Below, piece after piece: positions 6,777-15,131 of a stretch of DNA of 43,829 nt. The position numbers and the translations under genes were made by a program. The notes under the pieces are model-generated. The model saw only the letters and a program-made list of their open reading frames with translations, was not told the DNA's origin and did not search any database. The stretch spans positions 1 to 43,829 of the IMG/VR virus record IMGVR_UViG_3300024346_000138. The stretch is one strand, 5' to 3'. Position 1 is the first letter of the stretch. Every line of letters begins with the position of its first letter. Source of the DNA: a virus.

Positions 6777-8000
6777 ATGCCAAGATTAAGTTTATATAAA
6801 CCCCAAAGGGGAAATGATTACAAGTTTATGGACAATAGAGTCTATGAAATGTTTACCATCGGCGGTACTGATGTGAATATACACAAGTACATAGGTACTG
6901 ATGACGGTGAATCTGTAAAAGATCACACCCAAATACAAGACATACTTTTCTTAGAAAATAGAGACCGAAAATACGATCCAGACATATACACAATACGTTG
7001 TGTCTATAATGTACAGGATATTGATTTTGATTTAAGTCAATTTGGGTTATTTTTAAGTAATGATACACTGTTTATGACTATTCATATTACAAGAAGTGTT
7101 GCTGCTCTTGGAAGAAAAATTATGAGCGGCGATGTTATTGAATTGCCGCACTTACTAGACGAACATGCCGAAAATGATTTTGCTACAAGTTTGAAAAGAT
7201 ACTATGTAGTAGAAGATGTTAATCGTGCAGCAGAAGGGTTTTCTCCTACATGGTATCCTCACTTATATAGACTTAAATTAAAACAGTTAGTTGACTCGCA
7301 AGAATTTGCAGATGTGTTAGTACGTCCTGAAGATGATGATATTTTTATAGGTGATTACGATAGTAGCATAACATACGAAATTGGGCAAGTTGTAAAATAT
7401 AAAGGAAAATTGTATAAAGCAACGGCTCAAACTATTGGTAATACTCCTACTGATGTTTTTAATTGGGGCGAATATACTGAGAATACTTTGAGAGATCTTT
7501 TAAGTACATACGAAAATGAAATGCAAATAAACAATGCTGTACTTTCAGAAGCAGAAGCAGACGCTCCGGAAAGCGGATTTGATATTTCTCATTATTATAC
7601 TCTTGCTGTAGACGAAAACGGAAGAACACAAGTTGATACTGTAGAAGATCCAAATGCCAGTAGGCCAGACAGATCAGGTTATGCAGGATATTTGGTGTCT
7701 GGTGATTCTCCTCCTAATGGTACAGCATTTGGTAGTGGTACTTCTTTTCCTAATATTAACGAAAAAGACGATTATTTTTTAAGGACTGATTATCTGCCTA
7801 ATAGACTATTTAAATATGACGGATCTAGATGGATGAAAGTAGGTGACGATGTACGCATGACAATGACTAACGGCGTAAATCGACAAACACTTAAAGGAAC
7901 ATTTATCAATAATGTTAAAACAGATAATATCGGTGGCGAAGCTGTACAAGAAAGACAATCTCTTAGTAAAGCACTTAGGCCTAAGGCGGATGATGTATAA
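6777..8000 (+). CDS. gp14: Neck protein gp14 with an embedded carbohydrate-binding-like module
   Basis: This 407-residue T4-like neck protein works with gp13. The start chosen is the ATG at 6777 ('MPRLSLYKPQRGNDYKF'), from my memory of marine T4-like gp14 N-termini and because it sits 5 bases after a late box. ATG 6771 is 2 codons upstream, and longer starts would translate the promoter. Family features are 'NDTLFMTIHITRSVAALGRKIMSGDVIELPHLLDEH' and 'YYVVEDVNRAAEGFSPTWYPHLYRLKLKQL'. T4 gp14 is about 256 residues. The extra length includes 'ITYEIGQVVKYKGKLYKATA', a Trp/Tyr-rich module resembling CBM5/12 repeats in the giant fibres, and 'RLFKYDGSRWMKVGDD'. It overlaps gp15 by one base (TAATG), suggesting coupled translation. 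Confidence 0.88.
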   Translation: MPRLSLYKPQRGNDYKFMDNRVYEMFTIGGTDVNIHKYIGTDDGESVKDHTQIQDILFLENRDRKYDPDIYTIRCVYNVQDIDFDLSQFGLFLSNDTLFMTIHITRSVAALGRKIMSGDVIELPHLLDEHAENDFATSLKRYYVVEDVNRAAEGFSPTWYPHLYRLKLKQLVDSQEFADVLVRPEDDDIFIGDYDSSITYEIGQVVKYKGKLYKATAQTIGNTPTDVFNWGEYTENTLRDLLSTYENEMQINNAVLSEAEADAPESGFDISHYYTLAVDENGRTQVDTVEDPNASRPDRSGYAGYLVSGDSPPNGTAFGSGTSFPNINEKDDYFLRTDYLPNRLFKYDGSRWMKVGDDVRMTMTNGVNRQTLKGTFINNVKTDNIGGEAVQERQSLSKALRPKADDV

Positions 8001-9487
8001 TGCAATATTTTTATGATGGACAAATTAGACGCTATATTACTCAAATGGTGCGTTTATTAAGTAATTTCAATGTAAGTGATTCACATAATAATCTTACACA
8101 AATACCTGTAATGTACGGAGACTTAACTAGACAAGTAGCTAATATTATTCGAGACAATAGTGAAAATAAAATTCCTAGTGTGCCAAGAATTGCAGTATAT
8201 GTAACTGGTTTAGAAATGGATCGCGAAAGAACAGGTGATAGTAGTTTTGTAAACAAAATAAGTGTTAGAGAACGGGCATATGATTCTACAAATGAAGAAT
8301 ATTTAAATACACAAGGTAAAAACTATACTGTTGAAAGATTGATGCCAAGTCCTTATACACTAAGATTACAAGCTGATATATGGGCAAGTAATACCGAACA
8401 AAAATTACAGATATTAGAACAAATACTTGTACTGTTTAATCCTAGCTTTGAAATACAAACAACAGACAATTATCTTGACTGGACTAGTTTAAGCGTTGTA
8501 AATTTAGATAATGTAACCTTTAGTAGTCGTAGTATTCCTGTAGGAGTCGACTCCGAAATTGATGTTGCAAACATGCAATTTAGTACTCCTATATATCTAA
8601 CTCCTCCTGCAAAAGTAAAACGCCTTGGCGTGGTTACAAATATTATTACAAGTATATTCAACGAAGACACTGGAAGTATTAATTTAGGATTAACGCTAGA
8701 TGGTGTTGAACCTATATTTGAATCAACAAGAACAGAAGTAGGCGAAGACGGTGAAGAAGAAAGAATTGTTGATGACGGACAATTTCCTAATGACGGGACT
8801 GGTGTTATGGATATCAGTGCAGAGTATAGATGGGCAGGTCTAACATCTAGCTCAACATATCGTAATTACGGATTAAATGTCATCGGTAGTGAAGCAGAAG
8901 TAGTATATAGAGGTACATCAGGAGAAGTTACATTTACTGAACTATTAGACACTATTCCAGGTACATATACAGCAGATGTAAGTAAAATATATCTAAAAAC
9001 AGATGACTCAGATAATTATGTAATTGGCACAATTACAATAAATGCTTTAGATAATACAAAATTATCTATTAACTTTGACAACGACACATTACCTAACGAT
9101 ACTGTTATTACCGGGCCTACTGGAGATAGAGCTAGTATTGATTATATAATTGATCCGTTACGTTTTGATCCTAATCAAGACAAATCAGTAGGTATAAGAA
9201 TATTATTACTTGGAGCCATCGGCGACGATGACAATCAAGACGGTGCAGATGCTTGGAAAAATACAGACGGTACTGACTTTGTAGCACAAGAAAATGATAT
9301 TGTAGAATGGGACGGATCTAGATGGCATATAATATTTGATAGTAATGTTGACGACAGTACAACTATCTATACAAGTAATCTTACATCTGGTATACAATAT
9401 AAATGGGATAATGCTAACAAATACTGGGTAAGGTCTTACGAAGGTGAGTATTATCCCGGAACATGGACATTCATATTAGATGCCTAA
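8000..9487 (+). CDS. gp15: Tail completion / sheath terminator protein gp15
   Basis: This 495-residue protein caps the tail tube and sheath and is the tail-side half of the head-tail joint. The N-terminal 270 residues match T4 gp15: 'MQYFYDGQIRRYITQMVRLLSNFNV' (T4 'YFYNSSFRRYATLMGDLFSNI'), 'QIPVMYGDLTRQV', 'IPSVPRIAVYVTGLEMDRER', 'RLMPSPYTLRLQADIWASNTEQKLQILEQILVLFNPSFEIQ' and 'VANMQFSTPIYLTPPAKV'. T4 gp15 is only about 272 residues. The C-terminal 200 or so here are an Asp/Thr-rich beta extension with 'DIVEWDGSRWHIIFDS' and 'YKWDNANKYWVRSY'. The extension may decorate the neck. It starts on the last base of gp14. Confidence 0.88.
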   Translation: MQYFYDGQIRRYITQMVRLLSNFNVSDSHNNLTQIPVMYGDLTRQVANIIRDNSENKIPSVPRIAVYVTGLEMDRERTGDSSFVNKISVRERAYDSTNEEYLNTQGKNYTVERLMPSPYTLRLQADIWASNTEQKLQILEQILVLFNPSFEIQTTDNYLDWTSLSVVNLDNVTFSSRSIPVGVDSEIDVANMQFSTPIYLTPPAKVKRLGVVTNIITSIFNEDTGSINLGLTLDGVEPIFESTRTEVGEDGEEERIVDDGQFPNDGTGVMDISAEYRWAGLTSSSTYRNYGLNVIGSEAEVVYRGTSGEVTFTELLDTIPGTYTADVSKIYLKTDDSDNYVIGTITINALDNTKLSINFDNDTLPNDTVITGPTGDRASIDYIIDPLRFDPNQDKSVGIRILLLGAIGDDDNQDGADAWKNTDGTDFVAQENDIVEWDGSRWHIIFDSNVDDSTTIYTSNLTSGIQYKWDNANKYWVRSYEGEYYPGTWTFILDA

Positions 9488-9514
9488 CCTACATATTTTT
9501 CTATAACTAATTAT

Positions 9515-9958
9515 ATGAAGGACATTATTTGTAGTGGTGCATTACTATATGCACTTAACACTAAACGATTTTTATTTTTGCATCGTGCTAAAGGCAAGCA
9601 CAAAGATCTTTGGGGATTAGTAGGTGGTACTAGTGAGCTCGGAGAGACTCCTTGGTCTGCATTACAACGTGAAATACAAGAAGAAATTGGCAACGTTGAT
9701 GTTGTTAAAACAATACCGTTAGAAAGTTTTGTCAGTAATGATAACGCCTTCCATTTTCATACATATCTCGGAATAGTCGAACAAGAATTTTTACCTAATC
9801 TAAATGACGAACACACTGGTTATGCGTGGGTTGAATTAGGAAAGTGGCCTAAGAGCTTACACCACGGGCTACGTAATACTTTACAAAACAAAACAATACA
9901 ATCTAAACTTAAAACTGTTATAGATGTAATAAACTTATTAGAGAAAAATAATGGATAA
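9515..9958 (+). CDS. Nudix hydrolase
   Basis: This 147-residue Nudix protein hydrolyses a nucleoside diphosphate linked to another group. The box G38-x5-E44-x7-R52-E53-I-x-E56-E57-x-G59 is intact except that the final hydrophobic position is Asn60. The upstream 'RFLFLHRAKGKHKDLWGLVGG' is the usual strand before the box, as in MutT/ADP-sugar types. It sits 27 bases after gp15 with no visible ribosome site, and overlaps the cupin gene by 8 bases. The cupin next door resembles sugar-phosphate cupins, so a GDP-mannose-type substrate is possible, but this is a guess. Damaged-nucleotide sanitation is the alternative. Confidence 0.85.
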   Translation: MKDIICSGALLYALNTKRFLFLHRAKGKHKDLWGLVGGTSELGETPWSALQREIQEEIGNVDVVKTIPLESFVSNDNAFHFHTYLGIVEQEFLPNLNDEHTGYAWVELGKWPKSLHHGLRNTLQNKTIQSKLKTVIDVINLLEKNNG

Positions 9959-10307
9959 TATTAAAGAAACTACTTATGGCTATGAAATATGCTGGGCAAC
10001 TACTGAAAATTATTCAGGAAAAATACTTATCTTTAATAGACCGATAAAAACTGATTTAGCATTTCATAAAGAAAGACAAAAATCATGGTTTATAAATTCA
10101 GGCGATTTTAGAATTAGATGGATAGATACTGCTGACGGTAAACTCTACGAAAAACAAGTAAAAGAAGGTAGTGTATTCCATGTTGATCCGTTAACTCCTG
10201 TTAGTATTGAATCTCTCACTAGTGACGGAAGTATTGCAGAAGTAAGTACTCCAGAAAAAGATAATGACACATGCTGTGTTATACCTTCGCAGAATATTGG
10301 AGATTAA
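9951..10307 (+). CDS. Cupin-domain protein resembling mannose-6-phosphate isomerase C-termini
   Basis: This 118-residue protein begins 'ETTYGYEICWATTENYSGKILIF', like the KPWGxE-x-IWA start of type II sugar-phosphate cupins. It continues with 'AFHKERQKSWFINSGDFRIRW' (a degenerate cupin motif 1) and 'EKQVKEGSVFHVDPLTPVSIESL...AEVSTPE' (the typical P-G-x-x-H-x-I...EVSTP ending, with His replaced by Ser). The replaced residues suggest altered or lost metal binding, so it may bind a sugar without isomerising it. It is translationally linked to the Nudix gene by an 8-base overlap, and the next gene starts 1 base after its stop. Confidence 0.65.
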   Translation: MDNIKETTYGYEICWATTENYSGKILIFNRPIKTDLAFHKERQKSWFINSGDFRIRWIDTADGKLYEKQVKEGSVFHVDPLTPVSIESLTSDGSIAEVSTPEKDNDTCCVIPSQNIGD

Positions 10308-10308
10308 T

Positions 10309-10566
10309 ATGTTTCCAAAGTTACAAGAAAACAACAAAGTCCAAAAAGAGTTAAAAAAGTTTGATGCAGCTATTAAACAAATAAAAAATATTCACGTTAA
10401 AAACTCGGCAGCAAACTTGTTACAAGAATTAAAAAACGAATATGAAATTATTGACGGATCTTTTTTAGGAACAAACGGTCCGGTAACTCCTGGCGTAGCA
10501 AGAGAATCTGCAATGAAAACAATGGATTTGCGTAGTAAACTTAATAGTCTGTTAAAGCGACGATAG
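10309..10566 (+). CDS. Small helical protein, unknown function
   Basis: The ATG at 10309 is chosen because TTGGAGAT lies just upstream and the previous stop ends at 10307. A longer reading frame from 10264 would overlap the cupin gene. The 85-residue product (MFPKLQENNKVQKELKKFDA...) is Lys-rich and largely alpha-helical, with a coiled-coil-like stretch over the first 50 residues. It then has 'DGSFLGTNGPVTPG' and a basic C-terminal helix ending LLKRR. I do not recognise it. Its place at the end of the gp14-gp15 operon suggests a virion-assembly or small accessory role. It overlaps the converging fibre gene by 15 bases. Confidence 0.6.
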   Translation: MFPKLQENNKVQKELKKFDAAIKQIKNIHVKNSAANLLQELKNEYEIIDGSFLGTNGPVTPGVARESAMKTMDLRSKLNSLLKRR

Positions 10567-12195
10567 TCTTTTTACAGTAATAGATCCAACCATTGCCGGA
10601 TGTAGTGTACATTGATATGCAAATGTACCACTAGTACTTTCCGGTATACTCCATATTAATGTTCCGCCATCTTGTGCTTGTGCGCTTGTATCTGCACTAG
10701 GAGTACCATCTTCTGCAATGTGTAATAAATTAGTAGTAATCGGAGTCAAAGTGCCGTCTAGGATTTCAAACGGATGTCCGCCTACATTAAGTTTAAAACT
10801 GATTTGCATTCCGCTGATAACAAAAATTGATGGATTGCTTCCAGTGTATAAAGGATTAAATGTATAAGCAGTTGCACCAATATTATCTACTTCAAAATGC
10901 ATTCCGCTTCGTACAACAAATTCGTCAATAGTTGCTAAGTTGGCAGTTTGTGCATCTCCTAACTGATCAAAATCAGTTACACCAGATGCTCCATTGTAAC
11001 TTACAGTAATCGTATCACCAGATACTGCTGTTGTAATACCAGCACCGCCAGCAACTGTTAATGTATCAGTTGCTGAATTTGCAGTTGTTGACCCAGTGTC
11101 ACCGGATACTGTTTCAAATAAATTTTGTGTTGCTCCGCCAGCAGACACAGTCCTAAAAGTAAAGTTTCCAAACCCATCTGTGCCAAGTACTTGATTGTTT
11201 GATCCATCAGCAATACCTAAGTCAGTTAAGTCAGCAGGTATAATACTGCCTGTATCTGTAAGATCTCCTAGGTCAGTAGGTATAGTAGGCGTACTAGATA
11301 AATCAGTATAAAGCCCGCTTGTTGCTACTGTTGCAAATCCTGCTTCTACTGGTGTTTGGTTTATCCATGAACTAGATGCGTTATCATATGCTAGGAGATC
11401 ATTGTCTCCTACTGATGTAATTGCTATATCAGTAATATTATCTATTGCTACACTTACCAAAGCACCAATTCCTGCTGCTGTAGGCGGAGTGTATCTAAAA
11501 ACACCTGTTGTGTTGTCGTATCCAATAGCGCCGTTACCACTAGCTGTAAGTTCATTGCCTACACTAAAGTCCGTTAATGTAGCAATGGCTGGAGTGTTAC
11601 TAAAGTTATTGTAATCTAAAAAGTATGTACTATCAAAGCCGTCAAGTGTATCAGCGTCAGTACCGCCGCCTCCAGATGTAGCGTCTGCTCCAGGTGCCCA
11701 ATTAGTTCCGTTCCATTTTAGCACCTGTCCACTTGTTGGAACACTGCTAGAAGTATCAACATCACTTAAAAAGTCAATTCCAAATGCATCCATATTTACA
11801 GTAAGATTAGAAGTGTCTGTTGATATCTCTGTAGAGATATTAGTACCGCCTAAAATATTTAAAGTATCGTCCTCACCGCTTGCTACTGCTGTACCGTCAT
11901 CTGATACTATATTCTTAAATACATCGCCTGCGCCGCCGCCTGCTTCGCCTGTAAAATTAAATGTAACAATATCGTCAACAACACTAGTTGCAATATTTGT
12001 GCCGCCTGCTAATGTTAATGTGTCAGCAACTCCGTCTGCGGTTGTTTGACCTGTGTCACCTTGGATTGTTGCAAAGATATTTGCGCCGGCTGCTGAAGAC
12101 GTTACATTCCAAGCAGTTCCGTCCCATTGCCACGTTGTATTACCGACAGTAAATACCTCGTTTAACCCGGGTGATGCTGGATAATTAATTGCCAT
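10552..12195 (-). CDS. Fibre-like virion protein with C-terminal amicyanin-like copper domain
   Basis: This 547-residue protein starts 'MAINYPASPGLNEVFTVGNTTWQWDGTAWNVT', a common phage fibre opening. It then has three copies of a roughly 45-residue repeat, 'F-x-T/N-I/V-x-GDTG-x-TTA...DTLT-V/L-AGG-x-I', near residues 38, 88 and 355. Between them is 'SGQVLKWNGTNWAPG', another fibre module. The last 110 residues form a cupredoxin-like domain: 'FVISGMQISFKLNVGGHPFEI' with His474, and 'TFAYQCTLHPAMVGSITV' with Cys529, His532 and Met535. Those four residues match the type 1 copper ligands and C-x2-H-x2-M spacing of amicyanin. It is probably a tail fibre or collar protein displaying a copper domain at its tip. 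AAAGGT precedes the start, 17 bases after the upstream gene. Confidence 0.8.
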   Translation of the reverse strand: MAINYPASPGLNEVFTVGNTTWQWDGTAWNVTSSAAGANIFATIQGDTGQTTADGVADTLTLAGGTNIATSVVDDIVTFNFTGEAGGGAGDVFKNIVSDDGTAVASGEDDTLNILGGTNISTEISTDTSNLTVNMDAFGIDFLSDVDTSSSVPTSGQVLKWNGTNWAPGADATSGGGGTDADTLDGFDSTYFLDYNNFSNTPAIATLTDFSVGNELTASGNGAIGYDNTTGVFRYTPPTAAGIGALVSVAIDNITDIAITSVGDNDLLAYDNASSSWINQTPVEAGFATVATSGLYTDLSSTPTIPTDLGDLTDTGSIIPADLTDLGIADGSNNQVLGTDGFGNFTFRTVSAGGATQNLFETVSGDTGSTTANSATDTLTVAGGAGITTAVSGDTITVSYNGASGVTDFDQLGDAQTANLATIDEFVVRSGMHFEVDNIGATAYTFNPLYTGSNPSIFVISGMQISFKLNVGGHPFEILDGTLTPITTNLLHIAEDGTPSADTSAQAQDGGTLIWSIPESTSGTFAYQCTLHPAMVGSITVKRLSSL

Positions 12196-12212
12196 ATTGT
12201 GTACCTTTTAAA

Positions 12213-13391
12213 TTATGCATAAGTGTTTAAACTTCCGTAGACAATCCAACTGCTCGATAATCGTAGTAAAGTAAATCCTACTATATCAGTTTGACTTGCA
12301 GTTCCGCTAGGCGCTGATCCGCCTTGCCATAATATTGTTTGCGCTACGCCGTCCACTTGAAGTGCTGTAGGCAAATACGGAGTTGATCCTTGCGTAATTA
12401 CTACAGCAATACTTATTGATTTATTATCGTCTGTTGGAACATTAGTGATATCCGCTGTAAAATTAGCAGCAGATGATGTATGTTGCCATAGCGATGATAT
12501 ACTAAAGTCGTGTGTTACAACTCCAGTTGCTCCTACTATTAATTGCACATTTTCTCTTGTGCCTGCAAGATCAGCTATTCCTGTAATACTAATGTCACCT
12601 GCAACACTTATATCGTTGCTTACATTTACTGCATCTGGTGCAGTTAAATTTATACTACTTGCACTTGTTATACCAGGAGTTCCTACTCCTGTTGATGTAA
12701 TGCTATCTGCAGAAATTGTTGTTGCTGTTATTTCGTCAAATGCTACATCGTCAGTTGTATTAAGAGATTGGTTATAAGAGGTGCCACCGCCGCCACCTCC
12801 GCCACCAGTTACAGTTGTAAATGAAAACGCTCCTGAACCGTTGGTTGTTAAAACTTGTCCTGAGCTGCCATCTGAAATTCCTAAGTCTAGTAAACTTATT
12901 GGTATAGTAGGTTTATTTTGTACGTTTGCCCAATCTAATATTGGAAGGGGATAACTTGGTTGTATCCATTGACTAGAATCAGTGTCAGTTACATATACAT
13001 AAATTTGGCCGTTAGTGCTGTTGAACCAAATATTTCCTTGTTCTGGTGATGTAGGTACTGTATCACCTACATCTACACTTGCTCCGCCGCCGCCTTCAAA
13101 CCCGCTTGCTGTAATTTTATTAGCAAATACAGTGTTATCGATGTTTGTAAGATCTGCAAGAGCTATTCCTGCTTCAGACGAAGCAGATTGAAATTGTGCT
13201 GTAGTTACATTAGTTAGATCGCTTCGAGCAATTTCAAAACCGCCAGTATCTTTACCGCTATACACTCTAAGTGTATTTGATGATTTACTAAAGAAAATCT
13301 CGCCGCTTGATCCTACATTCCGATCTAAAAAGTCAGTCGGACGTGGGATAATTCTAATTCTGTCTACTACAGGTGCTTGTGATGATGACAT
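12213..13391 (-). CDS. Fibre-like virion protein with a polyglycine hinge
   Basis: This 392-residue protein has an N-terminal 'IIPRPTDFLDRNVGSSGEIFFSKSSNTLRVYSG', then 'GDTVPTSPEQGNIWFNSTNGQIYVYV...SQWIQP', the Trp-module common in marine phage fibres. Next come 'LDWANVQNKPTIP', 'SSGQVLTTNGSGAFSFTTV' and a run of eight glycines near residue 200 that should act as a hinge. A Ser/Thr-rich shaft ('ITATTISADSITSTG', 'VNVSNDISVAGDISITG') and a beta-rich C-terminus ('LLRLSSSWIVYGSL') follow. It is first in a two-gene late operon with the cupredoxin-bearing fibre. AAGGAG precedes the start. Its ligand is unknown. Confidence 0.75.
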   Translation of the reverse strand: MSSSQAPVVDRIRIIPRPTDFLDRNVGSSGEIFFSKSSNTLRVYSGKDTGGFEIARSDLTNVTTAQFQSASSEAGIALADLTNIDNTVFANKITASGFEGGGGASVDVGDTVPTSPEQGNIWFNSTNGQIYVYVTDTDSSQWIQPSYPLPILDWANVQNKPTIPISLLDLGISDGSSGQVLTTNGSGAFSFTTVTGGGGGGGGTSYNQSLNTTDDVAFDEITATTISADSITSTGVGTPGITSASSINLTAPDAVNVSNDISVAGDISITGIADLAGTRENVQLIVGATGVVTHDFSISSLWQHTSSAANFTADITNVPTDDNKSISIAVVITQGSTPYLPTALQVDGVAQTILWQGGSAPSGTASQTDIVGFTLLRLSSSWIVYGSLNTYA

Positions 13392-13409
13392 ACTATACTC
13401 CTTGTATAG

Positions 13410-13417
13410 TATTTATT
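13410..13417 (-). promoter_or_regulatory. Late promoter box for the two-gene fibre operon
   Basis: The minus strand reads AATAAATA, then CTATACAAGGAG before the ATG at 13391. It overlaps the stop codon of the upstream unknown gene, so the fibre pair can be transcribed late, independently of the halogenase operon. Confidence 0.6.
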
Positions 13418-13832
13418 AATATTTGGTATAGTACAATCGATTAGCAATGTCTTGTACGTTATCATTTTTTAGGATAAACTTGCGTACATTGTCTATATGA
13501 ATAAGTTTCCTTTGTTTTCCAGGAAAACTTACTACTGGAAGATGATTCATTCTTAACAATTCGTCGCCTCTGTAAGATTCAATTTCGATAGGAACTTCAT
13601 CTATTGGTAACATTCCATAGTGTTTAAACTTCATTGTACACACTGACGTTACTAATTTGTCGTCTTCGATATATTCCATAATTAATTCATTTTCTTTTAA
13701 TAATTCTATTACCCATTCATACAACTTTTTTCGATCTTTTTGTATCTTACGTTTACTGTACTCGTCACCTTTATCTTTCCGCGGAGTAACTGTGTATATT
13801 ACTAGTTCGTCTGTATAAAATTCTTCCATCAT
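13416..13832 (-). CDS. Unknown protein, last gene of the modification operon
   Basis: This 138-residue protein is highly charged ('TPRKDKGDEYSKRKIQKDRKKLYEWVIELLKENELIMEYIEDD') with a long basic-acidic helical N-half. The C-half is 'MLPIDEVPIEIESYRGDEL', 'HLPVVSFPGKQRKLIHIDNVRKFILKND'. No signal peptide or membrane segment is visible. I do not recognise a family. Its start overlaps the stop of the preceding gene by 4 bases (ATGA), so it is coupled to the DUF6065-like gene. A late box for the next operon is embedded in its end. Confidence 0.65.
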   Translation of the reverse strand: MMEEFYTDELVIYTVTPRKDKGDEYSKRKIQKDRKKLYEWVIELLKENELIMEYIEDDKLVTSVCTMKFKHYGMLPIDEVPIEIESYRGDELLRMNHLPVVSFPGKQRKLIHIDNVRKFILKNDNVQDIANRLYYTKY

Positions 13833-14563
13833 GATTTGCTTCCAAAATACTTATAGTATATATCTTTAATTAATGTTCGTTTTTGTTTAAACGTATGATT
13901 CATTAAAAATTTAGATTTAGTAACCCAATTTAAATCTTTTTCTGTTGCATTACGCACTTCCAAGTCAAAGATTTTTTCTGACAATGGTATTATCTGTGCT
14001 AATGGTTGTCCTGCTTTAATCATAAATTTACCTTTAGGTACATTACAGTATGCTTGTATGTTTATTTCAGAACTTATGCCTGGGTCTAATATACCCGAAC
14101 TACTTTCAAGTTCAAAATTATCAGGATAAGGTATTGGAATCATTAGAAACTTTACACCTTTAGGAGCAATAATGTGCCACGGCATATTAATCTTTAATAA
14201 CGGTCCAACAGTCCAAGGTTTTACAGGCATTAATGTTTCGACGCCAGTCTGTTGTCTTGAAATAATGTCTTTACCACTTGCTAGATCAACTATATCTGAT
14301 GTAGGGATAGTCCATTTATAATTTCCTGTGCCATCTGTTTCTATTAAAACATCGTGCCACATTGGAATAATGTATCCAGTTTTTGCTAAATCAAAAATAC
14401 CCGGGCATTGGTATATGTGATCCATTCTGCCGTCGGCTGCATCTAATTTTCTTTTAAAATCGTTTCTGGCTCTATTCATCCAGTCTGGTTTATATTGCTT
14501 TGCTGGTATGATCGGAACTGCTTCAGCTAAGCCGTCAATAGTACTAAAAAATTCAATTTTCAT
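13829..14563 (-). CDS. DUF6065-like beta-barrel protein of the modification operon
   Basis: This 244-residue protein carries 'GYIIPMWHDVLIETDGTGNYKWTI', 'KINMPWHIIAPKGVKFLMIPIPYPDN', 'SSGILDPGISSEINIQAYCNVPKGKFMIKAGQPLAQIIPL' and a helical C-terminus. The pattern P-x-G-Y-x-x-x-x-x-P...G-I-x-D...P-x-G-x-x-I-x-x-G-x-P-x-A-Q-x-I-P resembles, from memory, the DUF6065 family, which keeps company with oxygenases and halogenases. The closing 'AGQPLAQIIP' also recalls dUTPase/dCTP-deaminase barrels, but the catalytic motifs of those enzymes are not evident. It overlaps the preceding gene by 11 bases and the next by 4. Its role is unknown; it may bind the operon's product or substrate. Confidence 0.6.
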   Translation of the reverse strand: MKIEFFSTIDGLAEAVPIIPAKQYKPDWMNRARNDFKRKLDAADGRMDHIYQCPGIFDLAKTGYIIPMWHDVLIETDGTGNYKWTIPTSDIVDLASGKDIISRQQTGVETLMPVKPWTVGPLLKINMPWHIIAPKGVKFLMIPIPYPDNFELESSSGILDPGISSEINIQAYCNVPKGKFMIKAGQPLAQIIPLSEKIFDLEVRNATEKDLNWVTKSKFLMNHTFKQKRTLIKDIYYKYFGSKS

Positions 14564-15131
14564 TTTTAAACCTTATGTCAAATGCAATATTAATTCTAGA
14601 TTTATTAGATAAATTCGGTTCAACTTCGTGCGGTAACCAACTAGGCCACATAATTAAATCTTTGTCCTTAGGTGAAAAGAAAAAGTCTCTAGTAAATGGA
14701 CTTTTTGTATTACACTCACCTAATGTATTTGCAGGATTCATAATACGGAGATCACCTGTACCTGATCCTTGTATATAATACACTCCGGATAATATTCCAG
14801 GCTTGTGTGCATGCATAACATTTCTCGAACCGATATTATTTACGTTTGCCCAGTAATGAATGTCAAACTGTTGATTAGAATACATTGCAAAAGTATTATC
14901 AATATCTGAATAATATTTAAATTGTTCTTTTACTGATGTTTCTATTGCCTCTAATAAAAATTTAATATTATGTAATTGTTGAGTACCTCGCCAGCAACCG
15001 TCGTTACTAAACGAACTATTAGGAAACTTTGTACTGTTTTCTAATATTTCTTGTTTTAATAAATCTAAATTACTATCTGAACCAACTTCATTATAATTAA
15101 AAAGTCCAGCATGTAGGATTGTTGGGATCAT
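14553..15131 (-). CDS. 2OG-Fe(II) oxygenase-like protein (second in operon)
   Basis: This 192-residue protein looks like the TIGR02466-type putative 2-oxoglutarate/Fe(II) oxygenases that hydroxylate or desaturate small substrates. Key residues are H107-x-H109 in 'RNVMHAHKPGILSGVYYIQG', His168 in 'DLIMWPSWLPHEVEPN', and Arg179 in 'SRINIAFDIRF', the position expected to hold 2-oxoglutarate. The classic HxD is read here as HxH, as also in the sister gene at 16643. It overlaps the halogenase stop by 4 bases and the next gene by 11. It shares the family layout with the 199-residue protein upstream, but overall identity looks low. Confidence 0.8.
   Translation of the reverse strand: MIPTILHAGLFNYNEVGSDSNLDLLKQEILENSTKFPNSSFSNDGCWRGTQQLHNIKFLLEAIETSVKEQFKYYSDIDNTFAMYSNQQFDIHYWANVNNIGSRNVMHAHKPGILSGVYYIQGSGTGDLRIMNPANTLGECNTKSPFTRDFFFSPKDKDLIMWPSWLPHEVEPNLSNKSRINIAFDIRFKNEN

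Noticed and set aside
10264-10308. Upstream start for the small helical protein
   Set aside because: It would overlap the cupin gene. ATG 10309 has a good TTGGAGAT ribosome site.
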